Shown here: positions 54,092 to 64,000 of the stretch, in pieces
How positions within the stretch are numbered: position 1 is the first letter of the stretch
Layout: each line of letters opens with the position of its first letter
Assembly (NCBI GenBank): GCA_007026445.1
Contig: VDMD01000099.1
Location: 1-64,000 of the forward strand
DNA length: 64,000 nucleotides
From: Schizophyllum amplum
Lineage: Eukaryota > Basidiomycota > Agaricomycetes > Agaricales > Schizophyllaceae
Direction of reading: 5' to 3'
The notes under the pieces: generated by a model
Told to the model about the DNA's origin: nothing
The model's input: only the letters and a program-made list of their open reading frames with translations
Database searches by the model: none
Position numbers and translations under genes: made by a program

Positions 54092-54644
54092 GGACAAAAC
54101 CCAGAGCTACTGACTCACTAGCAGGCCCCCTTCACGCATGCGCGAGACTCACGATACTGACTTGAATCACGCGTTTTCGACTCACTAGTAGCACTATCAC
54201 GCGTTGATCACGCGTGTCAGATTCACTATCGCTCGTGCTCTAATTGGTTCCTAAGGTCATTTTCTGAATTCAATCCCTATAATGGTTTGAGACTGCCGTG
54301 AGCCAGGCTCATCCAGCGCTCGAAATTGAATAAACTAGGCGGGACTCGCGGGAATCTCAAGAAAATCAGGTTTATCTGATACGGGTAGCAGCTCTCGGTG
54401 TGCTTCAATCACGCGGCGAGAGAGTCACTATTTTCGCGTGATTCTGACAATTCGGGGGCCTTCACTGACGACTGACTGTCGAACGCGTGAGCTCACGCGT
54501 TTAGAGAGTCACTAAACGCGTGATCAATCACGCAAAAATCGTGATTCACTCGTACTTTCACGCAAAAAACGCGATTCACGTCTCTATTTTCACGCGAAAA
54601 TCGCGACTCACGGTCACTATCCTGGGTTTTGTCCAGAATCTACA
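54082..54644. mobile_element. 0.56-kb TIR element (MITE-like, pogo/Fot1-like ends)
   Basis: Left end TGTAGATCTTGGACAAAACC and right end, read inward, TGTAGATTCTGGACAAAACC. Both continue CAG, so 21 of 23 bases match. Inside, TCACGCG and its complement recur many times in both subterminal regions and the element has no coding capacity. Ends and subterminal TCACGCG words recall fungal pogo/Fot1-like elements (inference). No clear target duplication is seen. It separates the exon pair at 53.8-54.1 kb from the MYND gene. Confidence 0.75.
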
Positions 54645-56507
54645 GTGATAACGACCCATTGCGCATTCTGCGCTACGAACCGCCCTCCCCAGACGTGCTA
54701 TCGTACACAGGCTTCTGGAGAGATCCGGCCTATGCGGACGTGGTAGACGGTATCATGTGCGTTACGGGTCTGCGCAGTCTCTCCGATCGGCCCAACTTGG
54801 CCAACCTGTGGACGGACGACAGTATATGGACTCACGTCTTCAAATGGCTTGAATATATGTCTACCCCCAATCGCGAGTCTGCGCCCGCCGCCGTCGACCT
54901 TGCAGACCGCGATTTCTTCTTGCATCACTTCGCTTGCCCGTCTATCGACGCCATCGTCTTTTCCCTCATCGACCTAGCCACCGACTCCTTCGAGCCCATC
55001 CTGCTATTACCCGAAGTCGGCGCTGCTGGCTTTTTCATCAGACTATGGCTCTACTGGCCTGGTCTGTGCCTTACAGCAGATGGCGCCGAGCATGAGAATT
55101 CCGGGAAGCTGCTCATCAGCATCCTGGAGGCGATACAAACGTGTCTAGCTCCCTACATGGTCGAAGCGACACGTGAAATCGTCATGCGCAACATGCTGTC
55201 TACCGTGGCTAATCGACCGGATCGTATCTTTCGCATCATCGCCGGGCACATCGACCACCTCCTCGCGCTCACACCGCGTAGTGCAAGCGAGCAGGAGATA
55301 TGGAGCCTGCACGTACAACTCGTCTCCATGCTTGCCGACCTGCCTGCACTGCGCCCCAAAGGCGGATACCCTAGGAGAATCGTACGGTCGCTTCTAGCAG
55401 CCTTACATGCGGGTCTAGTTCCGTTGCGCGGCGCTTATATCGCCGAAAGCGCGCGTAACCTGCTGCAGAAGTTCTTGGAGAGCTCAACGGACGCGCATCT
55501 GGTCACGACCGCCATCCGCCACGGAATCTTTCCTGATTTGTGCATCATGAGTACAGCTCCTGGTGGAGAGGCGGTCGTACGCCCAACGCTGGTCTTGGTT
55601 GCTGGCGCACTCACCACTCCGACCGCGCTGCGAGGATTCCATAACACACTTTCGATGCGACGCATGCCGCAGCTGCAGTACACCAGACAAGACAATGACA
55701 CCATCTTGAGCTGTGATCAGCGTCTCGCGCTGATCGACAAATGGAAGACTGAGTGGTCTGCGCTGCAGACCTGCGGTAGACGAGAGGTTAGTCATCCCAG
55801 CCGTCGCACATGTTCCAGCTGTCCGAATTCGCTGAACGATGAATGCAGTGCCCGAATCCCGACAGAACGGACATGCGAGCGTGCATATGCGGGGAAGTCC
55901 TGTACTGCTCCATCGAGTGCCAACGCGAGCACTGGGGGGATACAGGCCACCAATTGACATGCAATCGCAACCCCGAGGTGCACGGTGAGCAGACGAGGAG
56001 CCTTTCCATTGTATCGTACGATAGTTAACGTTGTGCCAGGTGCTCTTAGCGCTAAAGCCTTTTCTTTCCTCGTCGCCATCGCTCGCGTCAATCTCGAAGG
56101 CGTTTATAAGGACATCATCAGTCGATTTGGGGACACAGTTCCAGAGGAACACAGTATGCAAATCAATCTGGACCTCACCTACGGGCCCGCGCGATGGTCG
56201 TACAATCCAAACACATACAAAGACTCTGAATTTCCGACCTACCAACCTCTTTTACTCAACGTCGCCTTTCGTCAAGGGGCCGTCTGTGCGCACGTAACAT
56301 GCTATTTCTCCCAGACTGGTCCGCTGGGCATATACGCCCGCGCTATTGGCATCTGTCGCAAAGTTGGTTCAGTGAGTTGGTATAGAGATCGGATATTGTG
56401 CAAAAACTGATAAGTGCTGTTCAGAGACCGACACCGCCTTACCGGTGGAAGAGGGCCTGACACCCAGGGAGCGCATTTTCGGGAAGCTAGAGGGGCTGTC
56501 GCAATGA
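54629..56507 (+). CDS. MYND-type zinc-finger protein; start lost or uncertain
   Basis: Exons about 54629-55786, 55849-55984, 56040-about 56366, 56425-56507; about 567 residues as read. A long helical N-terminal domain (YSDNDPLRILRYEPPSPDVL, YTGFWRDPAYADVVDGIM, LFIRLWLYWPGL-type segment near 55030, LVAGALTTPTALRGFHN) is followed by a MYND finger after the first intron: CPNPDRTDMRACICGEVLYC, then SIECQREHWGDTGHQLTC. Spacing is slightly atypical (C-x-C in the second pair). C-terminus LPVEEGLTPRERIFGKLEG. MYND fingers bind Pro-rich partner peptides. There is no in-frame ATG before YSDNDPL: that codon region overlaps the TIR of the element at 54082-54644, so the insertion may have removed the start. 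The third intron junction is ambiguous (GTTCAG or GTGAGT donor). Confidence 0.75.
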
Positions 56508-56784
56508 TGGCATGACAGATATGTAAACATGTTGACCGCGTTGAATTATTAGCTATGTCGTAGTTGGATCGTGTCGGCTCAAGGAGTGCAGTGTATATAT
56601 AACGCCCGTGATATGCCTTGCCGCTTGACGATCGCTCTCGCCAAAGATTAAACCCGCCACTGTCATGGGAACATGAACAAGACCGGCCTGTTCGAGTTCG
56701 TGAGCTAATATAAGTACGGGGAAACCATGAACGGCACGCACAGTATGAGGAGACAGACCCAACGAAAGAGAAATCACCGGACCT

Positions 56785-58802
56785 TTATTGCTCCCCGAAG
56801 TCGGTGGTGGCCTTTTGAGAGCCATCCGGATTCGCCGCCGCCGCCGCATCCTTACTATACTTGTGGCGAGTATGTAGTTCTTTGTGCAGAGCCTTGCATT
56901 TTTCGAGATGCTTGACATGATTAGACGCCTGATTGTTCACGGTGTGGCATGACGGACAGCGGACGGCTTCCGCGCAGAAGTGAGTTTTCAAGCGCAGCAG
57001 GTGCTTTTTCAACTGAGCTGTGTCGCTCGCCTCAAACTCGCACCCGGACCAAAGGCACGCGTATCTCCCGTTCTCGTTTTTGCACGTCCTCTCGGCGCAT
57101 TCCTTGACGTGGTCGTAGAGAGCACCACTGTCGCAAGCAGTATCTGAGATCCCGATGCAAGGTTTCGTCAGCCCGACTGGGTGCGCGATCTCGCACCTGA
57201 CGCGATAGAATACGCGGAATGGCAGGAGCTCGTCAACGGTCGCCCCATGCTTCTCCGCGAAGTTCCTGTACTTCTGCCGGGCTTTATGATCGCCTGGTCG
57301 GGGCGTGAACCGTGCTTGGCGCTGAGAAGGTTTATTTTGTTCGCTCGAGGGAATAGCGACCTGCCCTTCCCGAGCTGGAAGCGCATTGTCATCGACAACA
57401 GGCAGCAGTGGAGCAGCTCGATCGAGGAGGCCATAGGGTTGGGTGTCGGCGGCGTAGTGCGGCCCGCCGTGGCATCCTGCGTCGGTACCAAGCGTTGTAT
57501 TCCTACAGAATCAGCGAATTGAGTCTGCGCAATGCTATGATCAAAGAATATGGACTCACGTGTTCTCTGCACCTTCAGACGTATAGTACAACCCGAGATC
57601 AGCAGCTTCCAGATATATATCTGCTATATAGTCACCGGTGCGCAGTAACGTGTTGAGGTAAAGACTCGTCGAGTCTCCTCCAAAGGGCGATCCAGCCGTA
57701 GACGTGGAGGGCCCGGCCGTGCTCATCTCAGCTCGGAAAGTGAACGCGGCTGGCGCATTCTGACCGAAGTTGTAGCATACAGAGATGGGTATCGTTCGGG
57801 GCACACCGGCAGGAGCAGTCTCGCTTACTCTCTGCCAGGAGTTGAACGCGGCAGGCTCGTTCTGTCCAAAGAGGGCGGGAGCGGGCGTCCGGCTTGGTAC
57901 CTGCGACACTGCGAGGGTAGTGGGCATTGATTCACCAGAGCCCTGAACAGCCGCATCTATTGAGGTCCAGGAGTGAGCTCCAATCGTCGTAGAGGCGTCA
58001 TCGCGGTATTTGCCGTCCACGGTCGGGGCCGAAGTAAAAGTCACGTGCTGGTCACGTGCATGAGAACCGTTCGAAAGATGACCGGCGTGCCCGGCGTAGA
58101 GGATGGATGGCTGGGGAGTGAAGTGATTGTAGGTCAAGGGTGCTGATAGGGACATGTGTTGGGCGGCGACATTGCCATGCGGATCGCCTTCGATGGGGGC
58201 GGGGTCCACGACTGCATTGTCGCGTGCAACATGCATGAACGGCGTCTCGTCGTCGGGCGATGCCGCAGCCATGTCGGCTAGCTGATGGCATGAGTGAAGG
58301 ATTTTCTCAGCGGAGGATTCCACGAGGTCTTGGTGCTGGGAGTTGTAGTGCTCGCTGTGAACGTGGGACTCGACTACGTGCTCGTCGACTCCGCAAGCAC
58401 CATAGCCACGAATTTGGGCTGCGTTGTCGTCGTATGCGGTCGGTCCGTCATATTGAGGGTCCTTTACAGATCTACATTGGAGCTGGTAAGCAAGCGAGAC
58501 GGCGGGCATAACGCAATTCACGCACGGGAGGACGGCCCACTGGCCACCCGACTCCGCATATAGTTGGATGTGCGCATAGTCCTCTCTCGTCAGCGACGCC
58601 ATAGTATCCAGCTCAAACGGTGTCATAGCGTCCAAAACCAAGTTTTCTCTAGAAGAACCAACCACCGTCAGCCGCGATTCAGCGACAGAAAAGATCAAAC
58701 GCACGCCTCCTCGTCAGTCAGACTGGGATATTGCACGATTGTTGCGGCGGTTTTGGCGAATAGATACGTCGAGAGGAAGTATTGCATTTCGAGGGTGGCC
58801 AT
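56785..58802 (-). CDS. C2H2-like zinc-finger protein, 634 residues
   Basis: Exons 58802-58705, 58648-57560 and 57502-56785, introns of 56 and 57 nt, all in phase. The N-terminus MATLEMQYFLSTYLFAKTAA continues through exon 2 with DAMTPFELDTMASLTREDYA, VLPCVNCVMPAVSLAYQLQC and a long disordered part. Exon 3 carries KYRNFAEKHGATVDELLPFR and a Cys/His-rich C-terminus: LTKPCIGISDTACDSGALYD, HVKECAERTCKNENGRYACL, WSGCEFEASDTAQLKKHLLR, HFCAEAVRCPSCHTVNNQ and HVKHLEKC. These give at least one C2H2-type (C-x4-C...H-x5-H) and further CxxC/H sets. Probable nuclear DNA- or protein-binding regulator (inference). Ends 278 bases from the MYND gene, convergent. Confidence 0.75.
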
Positions 58803-58809
58803 GATGCAT

Positions 58810-59860
58810 CGACGATGAGGAAGGGCGACGGAACGAAAGATATGAGAGACGCGAGTGATGCGTTCAGGTCAACCGCACGTGATCTCGATTGCGAGGCTCG
58901 ACGCGGCCGGCCCTCAAGCACATCCTCGGCCATCACAGACGTCAGGCTGCGCTGAAGAGCTTCGCGCCGGTCTTTGTGATCGATCATGTTCTTTTTGAGC
59001 ATGTTAGCCTACCCATAAGAAGGTCAGAAAATCCCATAGCGATTTATTGACAAGGTGCGAACTCACCGGCTGGAGGTGTCCCCTTTGTGCACTTCATTCT
59101 CTCTGTGTCGCGTCTTCAGAGCAGGTCTATGATTAGCTGGTCCTACTTATGCGAAGCCCTGAGTAAGCCTGCGATATCGAACAAAGCAGACGTACTCACA
59201 GTTCAAAATGCCACCATATCCAACAAGCGGCGCGACAACCCTTAGCTTCGTACTACCACGTCTCTTGCGGCCTTCTCAATAACATGTCGTCCAAAACAGA
59301 GGATGCCGCTTCTGCGCAACCATGCGTGGGAGCCTTGCTTATCACTTGTGAAGTACCTCGTCAACCGAAGGACACTGCTCATGAACAGGAGAACCCACCG
59401 ACGGCGAAGGTCTGCACAAGCTTGTCATGGCGACATCGCATACCATAGCGCACCGTGGCATATCAGACATTGACGATGACCTCGAACGGAGCTACTGCGC
59501 GGGACGTCGACCAAGCGACTGCATACGCTCTGCCTGGCGCCGACGCGCTTCCATGAATCGTATGTGCATGCCGCATCCTTGGGTCCCCTTGACATACAGC
59601 ATACGCTCGCCGCAGCAGTACTTCACCAGCAGCGCGTCGACAATACTAGCTGATGCGCGATCCGAAGCGCGAACGGTACACTCACCGGCCAAGGTGCGCC
59701 CGATGTGAGCGTCCGTGCACCCAACATGAGCGTCCCTAGTTCGATGCGCACCTAACGCGAAGCCATGTCAGCCTCTGACGGCTCGGAGAACCATTGTTTA
59801 CTTACTAACTTGGCAGTCCTGCTCCTGACTAGCCCGTCCACTGTGGCGGACTGAGATACG
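58810..59860. other. Intergenic stretch without a supported gene
   Basis: Several acceptor- and donor-like sites on the minus strand at 58990-59240. Short frames on both strands (for example KYCCGERMLYVKGTQGCG on minus near 59600) have a normal amino-acid mix but no family I recognise. A remnant gene is possible. Confidence 0.35.
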
Positions 59861-61280
59861 ACCCCGAGTTTACCCACAGTGTGAGTCCAACTCTCCTCCC
59901 GCCTGACGATGGACGACGCACCGGAAGGACAGCGAGAAGGAAAGGCATGACGTTAAGAAGAAAAGGGACGACGTCGAGAAGAAAAGGGACGGCAACGAGC
60001 GGGACGACGACAACGAGAGGGACGACGACGGCCGAAGAGACAACAACCCCGTTCAATAATACCAAGAGGAGACGAAGATCGTGCTATATTGACAGCAGGC
60101 ACGTACGGGACACTGACAGGAAGAGACTGGGTACCTACGCGCGCCGTACAATGGTGCATACGGGATGTACTCATGCCGAGGACGTAGCGACCTCCGCGAC
60201 GATGACGACGACGACAACGAGACCTCCGTTAACGACGACGAAGCGACCGCTCGCAATAGATGGACTCCCGCGACGAGGCCCCTTCGAAGGAACGTCTTCT
60301 CCCTCCGCGCAGGGAGGTCTTCCCCCTTGGAAGGGACGCTTTGTGAGTTAGCGCGGGCGCGACCTTCACAGTCTGACAGAACTTCACTGCAGGATGTGTC
60401 AATACCGCAAGGCAAGGCGTGTGCGCACCTGTCGTCTGACCAGCAACATAGCACTTCAGCGCGTTCGACAGTCCAGCGCGTCCGAAAGTCCAGCGCGTCC
60501 GAAAGTCCAGCGCGTTCGACAGGCCGACCCGAAGGTCGCCAAGCAGCGCCTCCTCCATCTGGGTGGGATGAAGTTTTAGATGGTGGTGCGCTTGACGATA
60601 TGTTTGTGCGCTTTACGATATTCTTGTGCGCCCGAGATTCCTGAGCGCCCGATGTCCTTGCGTGCCCGGTATCCTTGTGCGCCCAATGTCCTTGAGCGCC
60701 CGATGTCCTTGTGCGCGCGCCCAATGTCCTTGCGCGCCCGATGTCCTCTCGCATTGTTCGTGTGAGGAGTCAAATTCAAGAGTGCATGGGCTCTGCGGGA
60801 CAGTCAGTCAGTCATCTCGCGCGATCTCAGTATTACGCAGTGAACGCACCATTCCGGACCTTCCTCTGCTCGTCGTTCATCCGTCTGCTCATCGTCCATC
60901 CGTCTGCTCATCGTCCATCCGTCTGCTCATCGTCCATCCGTCCGTTCGCCGGTAAAGCGTGAGGTTCTGGAGACGCCGTATACGAAAGCAAAAGTACAAC
61001 CCTGTGTCCCTCGAGGGCATCTAAGTAGCATAACGGGTGGATGCAATAGAACTTCAGGGATCGAGCACTGTCGGGAGAGTCGTTTGAACTTGGTCCTGCA
61101 CTCCGCATTGGACCTCGTATGCATGTCCCCAAAGAACATAAGCCTGTCGCCAAAGAACATAAGCCTGTCGCCAAAGAACATAAGCCTGTCGCCAAAGAAC
61201 ATCTTCTTCGCGTGGGGCGTGTTGAGCTGCAGAGGTCGACGAGATGCAGAGGTCGATGAGATGCAGAGGTCGACTGGATG
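59860..61280. repeat. Minisatellite patch near the right end
   Basis: Arrays: GACGTCGAGAAGAAAAGGGAC with variants (59930-60030); GACGACGACGACAACGAGA words (60200-60245); AGCGCGTCCGAAAGTCC three to four times (60465-60525); GCCCGATGTCCTTGCGCG and relatives (60640-60745); CATCGTCCATCCGTCTGCT four times (60885-60945); 21-bp AGCCTGTCGCCAAAGAACAT four times (61138-61205); GATGCAGAGGTCGACGA three times (61225-61275). No gene supported. Confidence 0.8.
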
Positions 61281-61299
61281 CAGACCCCGACGAGACGAG

Positions 61300-62600
61300 C
61301 GGTGGCGAGCATCGACGAGATCAGCGAGGACGAGGCCGGCGGCCCCCAAGGAAAAGCCGGCCCTCAAGTGATGCCTGTCACGCGGCGGTTCGCCGGCTGG
61401 TCCGAGTCGACGGGCTGTCCTCCGCCATGACAGACGCACGCCCATCCTCGGCATTTGCTTATTACCGCCTGCCTGAACTCTACGCAAATAAGCACCCAGC
61501 TCTACCTCTGCAGTTTGTCACACGCCCACGCCTGCGCACTGATTTCCATCCTTCACAGTCTTCGCGCTCCTCCACAGTCTTCGCTCCTCCACAGTCTTTG
61601 TGCTATTCGCGCTTCTACCAGCGCGGGCCAAGGGCACGAAGCTTACCTTGCAATGCACATATCGTCTTAACTGGACGCCTGGCATGCTGCGAGGATGTCG
61701 CGTTCAAGGCACGTATCGAGGACAGCCGAACGGGCTCGTCGCAGCGACTGCTGAATTGCACGCGCTGCGACTGCCGATCGATCCCTGGAAGAGAAATACT
61801 GTGCTCGGATGCTGGTGCGCGCGCTTCACTCTCAACTCGGACTACCTACGATCTGAATTTCAGCAAGGCATCGACTTGGGGGCGCTGACAATCCGGCATC
61901 CCTTTGGCTCTTTCGCCACTCGATCCCTCGCTTCTGGGATCTCACCTGCTCTACTGCGCCTTCGCCGTCCTGAGAGTGCTTTGCCCATCGTCAGCGATGT
62001 TTGGCGTCTGATGGCCTTCCCGCCTGTGGTCTGACAAGTTCGCTTGCCAATATCTTGCGCCTCGTTTTTGGTGCCTGTTTTCATGAAGAAGGCCGTCTCA
62101 GCCCCATTGACATGCACAGGAGCAACGACGGCAACGCAAGAACGCTCTCTTCAGTGGCACGAATGGACGACAACATGAGGTTGGGGTGGCGTCACTACAA
62201 TTAGAGCCGTACTTACAGACGGTGTCACTGCCGAGGCTACATCCCTATGTGCCACTACGCAGAACTCGCTACATGATATCTACCCAGCCTGTAATCGTGA
62301 AGCGGGTTGACTTGTCGGTTGGCACTATAGACATTCAGTCTGACCCTCGTTTGCCATGTTATGCGTGCAGTTTTCTCTGTCTTTAGTTATGATTCTTCAG
62401 AGTCTTGATGTATGCGTTGTGGACACGCAGAGCGTAGGTCCGCGACCTGGGAAACTGCGATGTGCGTTGTGAGCGGCGCGCGAACTTGAATATGAGGCAC
62501 GCGTGACACACGCGCGCACGTGGCTCTTGTTGATGAGACGCGACTTGGCCTACCCTCAACCGATCATCATTATTTCCGACTGTCATCTTCGCGTCGAGCG
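61300..62600. other. Stretch with a 145-codon frame of unclear status
   Basis: 61600-62034 (+) is open and reads plausibly (KLTLQCTYRLNWTPGMLRG, ALRLPIDPWKRNTVLGCW, GIDLGALTIRHPFGSF). It lacks an early ATG, and no family is recognised. 61555-61600 has a short CTCCACAGTCTTCG repeat. The rest is spacer. Confidence 0.3.
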
Positions 62601-62609
62601 CGTCTTATA

Positions 62610-64000
62610 ATGTCGCGGCGGGGGAACAAGTCGCATAAGGCGAGTAAAGGAAAACAAATGGATGCACTGAGGCTGACCCTCAGGGTGCCTAGGTACCGAA
62701 CGTTAAATTACGGCCAGCTGCTCCTCAGCCACCCAAGAGTCCCGAATGCTGGGTGCAGGAGACACAACCGCCGGGTAGCGACGATGGGCCCATACAGGAC
62801 TCATGTCCGCGTCCATTCTCGGGGATGGTGTTCTGTGCCACGGGCACATTGGACAAGGTGCGTAGTCGGCGAGGGGTATGGGAGACGCGACTGACGACCA
62901 GCATGTAGATGTCGCTGTTCAAGAAAGCCACGGAGCTCGGCGGGAAAGCATCGTTAGCCTTTACAGACCTTGTCACCCACCTCATCGCCTCCGATCATGG
63001 CGGCGCGAAGTACACGGTAAGAGGCTGGTCGACCCCGATGTCTGCATGTCGCTCACCATGGTATTCCGCTCAGTGCGCACTGGAGCGCAAGATACCCATC
63101 CTCAAGCCCTCCTTCATCACCGAAAACTACGAAGTCTGGCTCCGGGGCGACGACGTGGACCCGGAAGAGGTGCGTCGCCCGTGTACCCTCCCTTCAACAC
63201 CCGCTAACCAACTCATACAGAGCATGCCCGCCCACCGCCACCCCATCTTCACCTCCATCGTCCTCTGCATCTCCGGTATCGACAACATCGACCGCCGCGT
63301 CGAGATCAACAAGCTCGTCACCGCGCACGGCGGGGCCTACCGCAAAGAACTCCAACGCCCCGTCGACGTCACCCACCTCCTCTGCTCGGGCGACGAGACG
63401 ACGGACAAGATGCACTACGCGGAGAAGTTCAACCAGCGCGGGGAGGCCGACATCAAGCTCGTCTGGGAGGAGTGGTTCTGGGATTGTCTGGAGTTTGGCG
63501 GGAGGTTTGAGGAGGAGAAGTACCTGGTGAAGAACCAGCCGAGACCGGAGCGACGGCGGGTGGTTTCGGGGCCGCCGCAGCCCTCTGTACCGGACACCTC
63601 GACGACGCCGCATCAGTCGCAGCTCGCAGTGTCGCGCCGGCCCTCTACCTCTACCGATCGTCGCGCGTCCGGCTCCACCGACCGACGCACACTAGGCTCC
63701 ACCGCCTCCGCCGACAACCCGCGTAAGGACAAAGACGACGAGTTTGATGACGAAGAGTCCGGGATGGCGAACACCAACTACACCGCGCTGCGCATCTGGG
63801 AGAGCCTGCTCAAAGTGCGCGGCTACGCGATCGAGAACAACCGCATGGTGCATAGCCCGTCTAAGGCGAGCGGCGTTGGGGAGGCGCGTGCCAGGGATGT
63901 CGGGGAGGGCAGTGCCAGGGATGTTGGGGAGGGGCGTGCCAGGGATGTTGGGGAGGGCCGTGCCAGTGACGTCGGGGAGCATGTCGCGAACAAATCAGGA
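62610..64000 (+). CDS. Rad4/Dpb11/TopBP1-type BRCT protein, 5' part
   Basis: ATG at 62610 (MSRRGNKSHKA). Exon 2 from about 62718 (or 62703) to 62857 gives APQPPKSPECWVQETQPPGS and RPFSGMVFCATGTLDK. Exons 62909-63016, 63074-63169 and 63221 to the window end follow in phase. First BRCT: RPFSGMVFCATGTLDK through FTDLVTHLIASDHGGAKY to ILKPSFITENYEVWLRGDD. Second BRCT: FTSIVLCISGIDNIDRRVEI, VDVTHLLCSGDETTDKMHYA and IKLVWEEWFWDCLEFGGRF. The family scaffolds replication initiation (Sld3/Treslin binding) and the S-M checkpoint in the nucleus; further BRCT repeats should lie beyond the window. Linker after BRCT2 is Ser-rich and carries a 24-bp in-frame repeat. The first intron boundaries are uncertain. 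Confidence 0.85.
63880..63982 (+). repeat. 24-bp in-frame tandem repeat in the BRCT protein
   Basis: Four to five copies of a unit containing GTGCCAGGGATGTTGGGGAG, coding ARARDVGEG/SARDVGEG. It lies in the linker C-terminal of the second BRCT domain and stays in frame to the window end. Confidence 0.9.

Noticed and set aside
59427..60755. Several 90-230 codon frames on both strands
   Set aside because: Track the short tandem repeats or have no family features.
1..64000. LTR retrotransposons, rRNA genes, telomeric repeats
   Set aside because: No reverse transcriptase or integrase motifs, no rRNA-like sequence and no TTAGGG arrays were seen.

Overview
The window is nuclear DNA of a filamentous basidiomycete, most likely an agaricomycete of the Polyporales type. 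The evidence is GC-rich coding sequence, many 47-60 nt introns with GTGCGT/GTRNGT donors, paralogous F-box/LRR, BTB and MYND genes, intron-containing nuclear tRNAs, and genes on both strands without operons.

Left third (1-19.3 kb): a locus made of two divergent genes, a MYND-linked-type gene (-) and a small LRR-like gene (+), is present in several partial copies (1-2.4 kb; 2.4-3.3 kb; 12.1-13.3 kb; inverted at 15.8-18 kb). Repeat blocks (3.7-6.6, 13.3-14.1, 18.0-19.1 kb) begin close to where the LRR-like partner would be expected. Other genes here are an intact F-box gene (6.9-8.7 kb), a Ser-rich/coiled-coil protein gene (14.5-15.3 kb) and one doubtful gene (9.9-10.6 kb).

Middle (19.3-32.3 kb): two inverted arms of about 1 kb, each ending in a tRNA-Arg with a 12-nt intron, face a core of about 10 kb made almost wholly of strand-asymmetric minisatellites. 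The core includes an uninterrupted run of 24 G. The only clear gene in it is an isochorismatase-fold hydrolase whose expected catalytic cysteine reads as alanine. The right arm is followed by another array that runs into the 3' remnant of a MYND-family gene.

Right half (32.3-64 kb): ordinary gene density. In order: a decayed F-box paralogue (-) full of short tandem duplications, a small Ser/Pro-rich gene (-), a broken BTB gene, the intact F-box paralogue, a six-exon gene for a 1777-residue disordered protein, a 14-exon Dal5/allantoate-permease-type MFS transporter, PP2A methylesterase PPME1 (-), tRNA-Gly(UCC), a hAT-like short element, an exon pair cut by a 0.56-kb TIR element, a MYND-finger gene, a zinc-finger gene (-), a minisatellite patch, and the 5' part of a Rad4/Dpb11/TopBP1 BRCT gene that leaves the window.

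The genes do not form one pathway. What unites the window is birth and decay of gene families together with heavy minisatellite growth in intergenic DNA, a 5' UTR, an intron and coding linkers. Exon coordinates come from reading splice signals by eye and may be off by a base.
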